Positions 56,602-64,000 of a stretch of 64,000 bases of DNA are shown piece by piece. The stretch is taken from assembly GCA_037178855.1 (NCBI GenBank), contig JASJZC010000006.1, positions 4,526,001 through 4,590,000 on the forward strand, read 5' to 3'. Position numbers and translations under genes: made by a program. Source of the DNA: Oscheius sp. JU75. Lineage: Eukaryota; Nematoda; Chromadorea; Rhabditida; Rhabditidae. Within the stretch, counting starts at the first letter, position 1. Every line of letters begins with the position of its first letter. The notes under the pieces are model-generated. The model did no database searches, had not been told where the DNA came from, and saw nothing but the letters and a program-made list of their open reading frames with translations.

Positions 56602-57345
56602 ATGTTTAGGAGCTACGAGCAAGGATGTAAGAAGTACAAGCCGACACTCAGGGTGAGTCCTCAGGGATGGTTCTAATGGTGAGAGTGCATCCATTTTCAG
56701 CTAACCTGCGCAGCCATCGCCTTCGTCATCTGCTGTCTCGAGTTCTGGATGGCTTTGGAAGAGTATCTTCAGGCCAGAACGGGAAACCTCTTGGCTGCCG
56801 TATGTTCGGGTATGCTTCCTAGTTTCATAAGGCAACAGTTCAGGTCTTTTCTGTCTCCACGGGTTGGTCACAATCACATATTTCGTCGGAATCATTAAAC
56901 AGCGAGAATGTCTTTTGTTACCTTTCCTCACATGTCAGGTAGGGTGTCAGGTAATCCTTAGAAATTTACCGGTCTTTAGTTGATACTGGTAACTTCCCTT
57001 GGTCTGCTGGTGATGATATGGTGGATTTGTACTCTTTTGACCTACTTTGACCTTGTGTCCTATCGAAGTCCTATTGGTTTGTTTCTTTTCTCACTAATCT
57101 AACTGAAACTTAGAAAACCTTACCACCTCGGAGTTCTTCACAGTTGTGGGAGTAGCTCTTTTCATCTTCTTCATCCTTCTATTCAAGGCTTCCCACGTTC
57201 TTTACAAAGGCTATAAAAGGGTAGAACTTGAAAATATTTACAGGTAAGCAAATATGTTTGTTCTGTACAAGATTAATTAAGGAAACGACTGGACAGAAGT
57301 CTGGCAAGGAGTATCTCGAGTACAATACCACCAACTCAAGTCTGA
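56602..57345 (+). CDS. Four-pass membrane protein, LAPTM4-like
   Basis: Six exons (56602-56652, 56701-56809, 56844-56938, 56980-57076, 57114-57243, 57282-57345) give 181 residues. Four membrane spans (for example LTCAAIAFVICCLEFWMA and LILVTSLGLLVMIWWI) are separated by short loops, with a basic Lys/Arg-rich C-tail (YKGYKRVELENIYRKRLDR). Size and topology match LAPTM4/MTP lysosomal proteins or related small invertebrate four-span families, but no signature motif decides. A TGTTAG acceptor ends 2 bases before the ATG. Its stop lies 35 bp from the convergent IFT81 stop. Confidence 0.6.
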
Positions 57346-57380
57346 ATTAATATCGGTCTCGAGCCAAAGCGATCTTTGTC

Positions 57381-59478
57381 TCAAACATAGTCAAAAGAGA
57401 GCGGTACATCAGAACCTAAATTCGGAGATCCCTTTGAAAATGAAATAGAATCTACCTGCTGTTTAGCGAATTCGGGATCATTCGGTCCAGTATCCCGTTT
57501 TCTCAGCTGTTCTGACTCGGTCTCGAGTTCCCTCAACTGTTCCTGGAGCTTTTCCAAGAAGGCTTCTCCTCCTTTGTCCAATTCATCAGCACTCTCTTCC
57601 AATCTGGTCATCTTCTCCTTCACTTTCTGTATTCCCTCAAGCGCTTGTTCCTTTCTCTGCTCGAGATCTATGACATCCTGTTTCAGATCAGCTGCACTCT
57701 GCTCTAACTGTTCTTTCCTTCTCTCGTACATTGTTCGGCGCTCCCGTACAATATCGTTCAGCTCCTAAGGCACATTTCTATTGGAGAACAAAAGACTTAC
57801 GTTAAACTTTGCTTGTTTGGCATCTTTCTGTCTCTTCAGCGGCTCGACCTCATCCTTCTTTCTGTCGAGATCGGCCATTAGTCGATTGATCATGTTCCGT
57901 AGTTCGGCTACATCGTCGGTTCTTGGGGCAGCAGTTTTCGGTCTTTCAGTCACTCGAATCTCCACGTCTTCCATCACTTCTCCTCCCATGCTTTGCTAAA
58001 CTTAATACTATCTTTGTTTAACGCATAACATACAATTCTTTCTCGGAGCATGCCAAACTTCTTGGAGAGTCGTTCCATGGTCAGTCGGACTGTGTCTCTT
58101 TCTGCCACAAGGTCGTCCAGAACTCTTCGTTTCTTTTTGTACTGTAGTCCTCGTTCTCTCACACTGTTCGCATAGTCACGGAACTCTTTTCCACTGATCA
58201 CGTCCACACCAGACCTTGTTCGGATATCCCTCTTCTTCTGCTCGACTCTCGATTCGTATTGAGCCAGCTCTTGTCTGGCCTCTTGCAATTTTTGAGCAGC
58301 TCCTAGCTTTTTCCTTTCGACAGCTGCTGCCTGATGACGGAACACGCTGATGTTCTCCTCGTATCCTTCCTCTGCCCGGTCTCGTTCCTCTTCTAGATTC
58401 TTCACCTTTTCACTCATATCAGCAATGCGTAGTTGTAACTGATGAACGTCGGCTTGACTCATAGCTGGGAGGTCGGATATCTTCTGTAGTTCGAAGACTG
58501 CATGCCTCTTCTCCTCGATCTCGCTTGACAGCTTCGTCTGGACCATGTAGTTATTGGTGGCGATCTCATCTTCGAGCTGTTCGATCATGTGGGAAGGATC
58601 TATGTTATCTCCAGCGGAGCGGAGCTCATTCAACTGGTTCCTCATCCTTTGAATGTTTTGCTCCAGATGGATTAACGAGTCTCTTTCTCGTTGACGCTGG
58701 ATCTCCAACTCGGCTATTCGCTCCTTCTCTGTCCTCAAAGCAGTTGCCGAGGACATGTACTTGTCCAGCTGAGGAAGACTCTGTACTCGTCTCTCGGCCT
58801 TGTCGATCTTGTGACTCAAAGCCTCTTTCTCCTGATCCATCGTCTTCAAATCCAATTTGATCTCGTCTAGCATCATAGTCTCTTCTCGAATGTTCACGAC
58901 TCGATTGTGAACTTCCTGAACATTCCTTTTTATGTTTCAATACAAAGATAAACCTTGAACTGTTCGCGGAGATCTGCTAACTCATTCTGGAGCGTCTCAA
59001 TGTCCACATCATGAATCTCGCTCGGCACTTCGACTTTTATCAGGAACTTGGCCAAGTAGGCTCGTTCCTTGAGCATTTCGACATTCGAGAAGACGTAATA
59101 GAGCACTGGATAGACACTCTGCTTACGACCTTCGATCAGACCGGCCCTCCAGGTTTCCCTAAAGACAGTGTACTTGACTTAAAGTTTGCATACATTTCTT
59201 CCGGACTGCGCGGAGGTTTGAAGTTGATGATCCGCAGTTTCTGAAGGAGACGGACAGCGGAATCGTCAGCATTCTCCCTAGCAATATCGACAGGGTCTGA
59301 TTGGGTAATCCAACTAAACAGACTATATTAGTTGCCGTAGGAACCAAAACCTTAGAACATCGCTGAGAATCTGCAGAAGACGACTCTCCGGAAAGGAGTC
59401 AAACGAGATAATACTGGTACCCAGTGCAAAAGGCGGTTGATTCAAGGAGTCGACTATCAGTTGGAGTTGTTCAGTCAT
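57381..59478 (-). CDS. IFT81: Intraflagellar transport protein 81
   Basis: The N-terminus (MTEQLQLIVDSLNQPPF, then SFPESRLLQILSDVL) matches the calponin-homology-like domain of IFT81, which with IFT74 binds tubulin as cargo of the IFT-B complex. From about 58.9 kb the rest is continuous coiled coil (ETMMLDEIKLDLKTMDQEKE, VQSLPQLDKYMSSATALRTE, YANSVRERGLQYKKKRRVLD and others), typical of the family, to a stop at 57381. The start lies 31 bases after a TTTTTACAG acceptor and 86 bp downstream of the Shisa-like gene on the same strand. It acts in building sensory cilia, the only cilia of nematodes. The last exon boundary near 57450 is uncertain. Confidence 0.9.
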
Positions 59479-59564
59479 TCTTCAAGTTCACATTTATTGA
59501 ATTGTACTGTAAAAACGAGATGAAACGGGAAAGAAAAGAGAAGGCCGGTTGTCATGGATACGAG

Positions 59565-60155
59565 TCACCGCGAAGGTCTGACGAACATTCGGCGACGGTT
59601 CAAACGGCTCGTGGGACAGCACCAGCAGTAGAGAAAGATGAATACTGAATTTTTTGAGAGAATTAGATTGCTTTCCATACTCACAAGCAAATAAAAGAAA
59701 GGCGGATACGAGGAGAGCGATCATGACTCCAGTATGCATCGGGAAACGACAACAGCTGGGTCTAAAACGGTATCTTGAACAATGTTGCCTTAGAATACTT
59801 GTGTATTCCAACGAATGAATGGGACCCACTTGTCATCTCCGTAGTAGAAGTAGGTGCAGCAGTAGACGTACTCGTCTGGATCGGACGGAGTTGGGCAATA
59901 GGCATGGTGACCTGTACTTTATTTTTGAAGAAAGTATTTGAACTAACCAGATCCTCCTTCACACCAATTGATGTTTCTACCACTGAGAACATCCGCCATC
60001 GACATACTATTGGTTGTGAGAACCTGCAAAAAGGCCAAGGTAGAGTCAACAAAAAGATAGCAAATACTGGTGTTCTTCCAACTCGAAAACAGGGGCACCA
60101 GGCTGGAAATGAAGACGGCGACGATTGTGCAATGGTCGAACGGCTGACTAAGCAT
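59565..60155 (-). CDS. Shisa/CYYR1-like single-pass membrane protein
   Basis: Four exons (60155-59948, 59911-59830, 59761-59685, 59644-59565) give 148 residues. A hydrophobic leader is followed by a cysteine domain INWCEGGSGHHAYCP...EYVYCCTYFYY...KPSCCRF, then one span MIALLVSAFLLFALFIFLY and a basic cytoplasmic tail (CWCCPTSRLNRRRMFVRPSR). The CP...CC...CC arrangement directly before a single span is the Shisa/CYYR1 plan. Vertebrate Shisas modulate Wnt/FGF receptor maturation or AMPA receptors; here the role is open. The leader exon is read through to a GCAG/VLTTN join and is the least certain part. A 35-base piece of this exon is repeated at 60402-60436. Confidence 0.6.
60064..60098. repeat. 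35-base direct repeat, copy A (inside the Shisa-like first exon)
   Basis: ATACTGGTGTTCTTCCAACT and the following bases to GGG GCAC are identical over 35 bases to 60402-60436. Copy A lies in the leader exon of the Shisa-like gene (minus strand). Confidence 0.9.
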
Positions 60156-60401
60156 AAGACGATTGTTGTACGTGTGGCATAATATAGAAAAGGCTGTTCC
60201 GGCCGCTGTACGACTCTCTAATTTCGATTGATCGCCTTTTTGAAGTGAGTCTATATACTTCCGAATTCTCTTGCTATTTTTTCAGGCTCCTGATCTATGG
60301 GAAGCCCAGATACTCAAGTCTCTCAGTCAGAACCTATGTAAACTGGATGTCTATTTCTATCGGTCACTGCTCATTGAAACTTCATTTTAAGTATGTTACT
60401 T

Positions 60402-60436
60402 ATACTGGTGTTCTTCCAACTCGAAAACAGGGGCAC
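60402..60436. repeat. 35-base direct repeat, copy B
   Basis: Exact copy of 60064-60098 in the gap upstream of the Shisa-like gene. Flanks are unrelated beyond a base or two, so it is a short insertional or replication-slip duplication rather than the remnant of a duplicated gene that I can trace further. Confidence 0.9.
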
Positions 60437-61065
60437 TGGGTACCAGTATTATCTCGTTTTTAACTTTATTACCGAGCATCTTTTATTGACTTTTATTGAA
60501 TCTCTTTTCTACAATTCTGTCTATTTCACCTTTTCCCGTCAAGCTAATGTCTTGCCGCGCTGCCAGCGTGTACGCAATAACCCGTGCGGCAGTTCCTCTT
60601 CTTCTAATATTTCCTGTGCAGCTTCCAGGTTTGACATTTCTTTTATCTCTCCATCGATAACGAGACAGCTTTCAGCTTCATCACGGGTCCTTTCATATAT
60701 TCTTCCTCTTCCTTATTGGTAAGTCTTGTATACTTATTCCATCTAAACATTGGAGCTGTTTATGAGGAGAGGACGAAGAGTCGAGTAGCTTCTATTAATA
60801 TTTGTGCGGCATCTGTCAGTCAAAGATACATCAAAAGTGTCGTATTAACGGGACTACCACCCAAAACGGACATCTTCTGGGACCCCCCAATCCAATGAAA
60901 TTCTCAATCTGTCATAGCCATTAGCCCCGTCCATCCAATACACTCCCACCAACACAACTAATTTATTCGGTCTCATCATACTCGTCCGAACGGCCGGCTC
61001 CAGCCTCCTAATTAGATCCCTCACTCTACCCCTCTTTCCGCTATCCCAATCATACTTTTTGCCGA
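60437..61065. other. Intergenic gap before syntaxin-6
   Basis: No gene is called. Just before this gap, a plus-strand block at about 60287-60389, entered by TATTTTTTCAG, reads DLWEAQILKSLSQNLCKLDV and is bounded by acceptor and stop, so an isolated exon is conceivable. The minus-strand frame 60854-61147 overlaps the syntaxin-6 start in antisense and is treated as a shadow. Confidence 0.25.
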
Positions 61066-62071
61066 ATGGGTCGACGGTCGCAGGATCCAACGGAAGAGAT
61101 TCAGACGTAGGTCGGGGAAGGGACAATCGAATCCAACCTGCCAGCACAAATGAACTGTTTCAGAGAGCTCGAGAAATCGTTGACGGTCGCCCAACGACTC
61201 ACCAACAAACTCAACCAGACTGGACTGAACAGACAGGAAGCACAGTGGGCCGAGTCTGAGCTGAAAAAGTGTCTGCGAGCCATCTATTGGACCAGCGACG
61301 ACTATCTGTTAGTTGTTTTTAAATCCACGAAAACAAAATATACAGACACACTCTCTCCGTCCTCGATCTCGAACCGGAGAAATCTCGTCTCTCAGTCGAA
61401 GATCGTCTGGCTAGATACGAATTTGCTCGGGCCTCGCGTCAATTTGCCGACGATCTCCGTGTCCACGTCCTCGGAATCGGCCTTCCTCCTTCGGATCATC
61501 CTCCTGTCAAGGTTGCTAAATCTTTTGATAGAAAAAGTAATTATGTTAGGTACATTCACGAATCACAATGGCAGCTGGAGGATCTTACAAGTACTCTCTC
61601 TTAAACAGTCAGGATGCGGATGATGATGGTCCTTCCGGATCGAGCAACAACTTTGAGGATATTATGCTCAAGCAACAGGTATTTTGTGTTTTTCGACTTA
61701 CAAGCAAATCTGTAGCAAATAGTGAGAGAACAAGACGACAACCTAGAAATGGTGGGTCAATCTGTAACTACCCTGAAGAACATGAGCTATCGTATAGGAG
61801 ACGAATTGGACCAACAGGCCATGTAAGTCAGAATCTGTTAAAAATAGTGGAACCTTCAGAATGTTGGATGATTTGGGACAAGACATGGAACGGGTAGATA
61901 CGAAACTGGACGGGGTAATGAAGAAAATCGCCAAGTTGGCTCATCTCGACGACGGTTGGTTTCTTTTCCTAACCATTCTCAAAGTAACCTGCAGACAAGA
62001 GACAGTGCAAGGCGATAATAATCCTGAGCGCCATTCTCTTCTTCCTCGTCTTCATTCTGATCGTACTCTAA
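61066..62071 (+). CDS. STX6: Syntaxin-6 family SNARE
   Basis: Seven exons (61066-61106, 61164-61307, 61346-61511, 61550-61678, 61716-61822, 61860-61954, 61995-62071) give 252 residues (human 255). The N-terminal three-helix domain includes AQRLTNKLNQTGL and SELKKCLRAIYWTSDDYL. A Qc-SNARE helix follows (IVREQDDNLEMVGQSVTTLK, MSYRIGDELDQQA, LDDLGQDMERVDTKLDGVMK) with the zero-layer Gln, then a C-terminal tail anchor (AIIILSAILFFLVFILIVL). It mediates endosome to trans-Golgi fusion. The start ATG at 61066 puts a short first exon (SQDPTEEIQT) in front; a later ATG at 61150 lies in the intron and is rejected. First gene of a likely operon with POFUT1, 157 bp downstream. Confidence 0.92.
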
Positions 62072-62228
62072 CATTCCAAGTCTCTGTCCAATTTATATGT
62101 GATATAAACTTCTATGTCCTCTCGTTTTGTCCTCTTCTCTTATCAGCAATCCCGTTAGGAGCGGAACGTGTGTATCTGTCGGTGGGTCAGTGTTATCTCT
62201 CGAGTCAATGGTCCTTTTCCAGTCAGAA

Positions 62229-63554
62229 ATGTTGCTTCTCCCTCTACTCTTCTTGTCCACCTTAGCCATAAACATCGACCCGAAAGGCTATGTCATCTTC
62301 TGTCCCTGCATGGGACGATTCGGTAATCAGATCGATCAGACTATTGGAGTCCTGGCCTTTGCTAGAAACATCGACAGAACCCTCGTTCTGCCCAATTTCA
62401 TCGAGTTCAAACACCCTAAAACTGTGAATTTCTGGTTTACTGGATCAGTAAAAAGTTTAGGAAATGATCCCCTTTGAACATCTCTTTCAATTGGAGGCTG
62501 TCAAAAGATTACATCGAGTAGTCACCATGTCAGACTTTGTCCAGAACATTGCTCCGAAAATCTGGCCAAAAGAAAAGAGAAAAGCTTTATGCTGGAATCC
62601 ACGTGCCTCAATTTACGATTCGACTGCTCCGCCGGGCTGTCAGCCGAAAGAGGGCAATCCATTCGGACCCTATTGGGACAAAATTGGAGTCAACTTCGTC
62701 GGGGACGAGTATTATGGACAGCTGCCCGGTGGATACGATCTCGAGGCGAGAGGATCCAGAAGTGCTTGGCTCGAAACGTGACTCTTTCTTATTTCTTAGC
62801 AAAATCTTTATCCAGATTCAATGCTACCGAGTTCCCAGTTCTGGCCTTCTCATCCGCTCCGGCTCATTTTCCATCGAGATCGAAGGTTTGGGAGAACCAG
62901 AAATATCTCCGATGGGGAAGCCGAGTCCTGGGAAAGGCCAAGCAGTTCATTAAGGATGAGTTAGTGAGGCCTTTTGTGGGAGTACACCTCAGGAACAACA
63001 AAGATTGGGTAAACTGAGCTGACTACAAGTAAAAACCACTTCAGAATTCTGTCTGTGAACATGTGAATCCTCAAGAGAACAAGCCTCTTTTTGCTTCTGC
63101 TCAATGTCTCGGAGAGTTCCATCACATGGGATCACTGACCAAGGAAATATGTATGCCTTCGGCTGCTACTATCGTGGACCATGTAAGACAGTTGTCTATG
63201 GATTCCAAATCCTTTTAAGATTGTCACAGAAGTCGGGAAGATTGGAGCTCAATCGGTCTTTGTAACCAGCGACCTCGATCATATGATCGAGGAAATCAAC
63301 GATGCTCTCAAAGCTTATGATGTATGTCTTAAGTATTGATAATAAAAAAAAGCTCTCTTAAGATTCAAGCCCATCGCCTTCCGGAAGAAGATCCCTACGT
63401 GGCGTTGGCCATTCTTGGGCAATCTGACCATTTTATCGGGAACTGCGTCTCGACTTTTTCTCACATTGTCAAGAGGGAAAGAGACTATGCGAAAATACCC
63501 AAGACAACATCATACTTCGGCCTGAAAGTCGAGAAGAAACGACTAGAACTGTAA
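62229..63554 (+). CDS. POFUT1: GDP-fucose protein O-fucosyltransferase 1
   Basis: Six exons (62229-62423, 62461-62777, 62816-63008, 63045-63182, 63220-63321, 63363-63554) give 378 residues (human 388). Signal peptide [13 protein letters not shown], then the GT65 motifs: [33 protein letters not shown], the GDP-fucose-binding [15 protein letters not shown] with the catalytic-site Arg, [14 protein letters not shown] and [20 protein letters not shown]. The C-terminus is KVEKKRLEL rather than a clear KDEL-type signal. In the ER it adds O-fucose to Ser/Thr of the C2-x4-S/T-C3 site of EGF repeats, chiefly on Notch, and helps Notch fold. CCTTTTCCAG ends 6 bases before the ATG. Confidence 0.95.
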
Positions 63555-63748
63555 CTACAGTAATCCACATTTTCAAACGGGTCTCATCACGAAGAAACCT
63601 GTTATGCGCGTCAATTTGAAACCACTTTGTTGTGCCATCGAATATCACTTCATAAATTTTCTTCACTTCCCGTTCTTTTCCTTCTCAAAATAGTTTAACT
63701 CTAAAATATGTTGCTCGCCGTATAAACTTGCTATTTTTGTTTTCCTAG

Positions 63749-64000
63749 ATGGGCAAAAAAGCTGGAAAGGCCAACGCAGCCCCCGCGACTCCAGCCAAAC
63801 AAGGAAGTTACGAAGAAGTCAGGGAATACTTCGAGCCGTCGCAGAATGGAAAGGTTCGTTGATTTTCACCCAACAATGGTATTTATTTGTTTCAGTTGAA
63901 GTGTGCGCTGACCGGCCACGATGTGCCCAATCGTCCGGCAGATCTCGAAAAGTACATCACGACCAGAGGATTCAGAGATGCTCTCTTCGTCGAAAAAAAT
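63749..64000 (+). CDS. SURF2-like protein, 5' part
   Basis: An ATG immediately after TTTTCCTAG opens MGKKAGKANAAPATPAKQGS. A second exon from 63896 continues KCALTGHDVPNRPADLEKYI to the window edge. The CxLTGH(D/E)xP motif with a following Lys-Tyr matches the opening of surfeit locus protein 2, a conserved nuclear/nucleolar protein involved in handling the free 5S particle. Partial: the 3' end lies beyond 64000. Same strand as POFUT1, 194 bp downstream. Confidence 0.7.

Noticed and set aside
60854-61147. Minus-strand 97-codon frame overlapping the syntaxin-6 start
   Set aside because: It is antisense to the first exons of a well-supported gene and has no recognisable domain or splice context.
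61150-61163. ATG at 61150 as the start of syntaxin-6
   Set aside because: It lies in an intron whose acceptor (TGTTTCAG) directly follows; the upstream ATG at 61066 gives a phase-matched first exon with a syntaxin-6-like opening.

Overview
The window is nuclear DNA from a small, gene-dense, intron-rich animal, most likely a nematode. The evidence is a seven-transmembrane receptor of the nematode Srd/Srh/Str chemoreceptor type, a Notch receptor of LIN-12/GLP-1 size (14 EGF repeats, 1434 residues by my splicing), a patched-related (PTR-type) transporter, an EB-module secreted protein, introns mostly of 36-60 bp ending in TTTTCAG, and a 3' splice site a few bases upstream of almost every start codon, the pattern expected of spliced-leader trans-splicing. 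A mind-bomb homologue and two allatostatin-C-like peptide genes are not what I would expect of a Caenorhabditis-like worm, so an early-branching nematode (or another ecdysozoan with the same genome habits) is possible. The species cannot be named from the sequence.

Layout. 1-0.4 kb: 3' end of a BTB/BACK kelch-type gene. 2.2-11.0 kb (+): Notch, 24 exons. 11.2-14.4 kb (-): patched-related sterol-sensing-domain protein. 16.9-18.3 kb (-): FAM43-like PTB adaptor. 18.4-23.6 kb: no gene recognised. 23.6-24.9 kb (+): chemoreceptor. 25.3-26.4 kb (-): divergent GSK3-like kinase. 26.9-29.9 kb (-): three tandem MARVEL-type four-pass membrane genes. 31-33 kb: small unassigned exons and a perfect hairpin. 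34.6-35.8 kb (-): two tandem neuropeptide precursors. 37.7-40.8 kb (-): cysteine-rich secreted protein. 41.2-43.7 kb (-): mind-bomb-like E3 without its N-terminal ligand-binding part. 43.9-51.1 kb (-): DIDO1/PHF3-like TFIIS-M plus SPOC protein. 51.8-53.5 kb (+): protein phosphatase 5. 53.7-55.0 kb (-): Thr/Pro-rich secreted protein. 56.6-57.3 kb (+): LAPTM4-like four-pass protein. 57.4-59.5 kb (-): IFT81. 59.6-60.2 kb (-): Shisa-like protein. 61.1-62.1 kb (+): syntaxin-6. 62.2-63.6 kb (+): POFUT1. 63.7 kb to the edge (+): SURF2-like.

Working together. Three Notch-pathway components lie within 64 kb: the receptor, the EGF O-fucosyltransferase POFUT1 and a mind-bomb-type E3. Several neighbours are arranged like nematode operons: STX6-POFUT1-SURF2 (gaps of 157 and 194 bp), Shisa-like-IFT81 (gap of 86 bp), and perhaps DIDO1-like then mind bomb (gap of 221 bp), each downstream start being preceded by a splice acceptor. 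Exon models were built by hand from splice sites, reading frame and family knowledge. For Notch, FAM43, the chemoreceptor, the kinase, mind bomb, PP5, STX6, POFUT1, the LAPTM4-like gene, the Shisa-like gene, the Thr/Pro-rich gene, MARVEL paralogues 1 and 2 and the neuropeptides, the exon lengths add up to an open frame without remainder.
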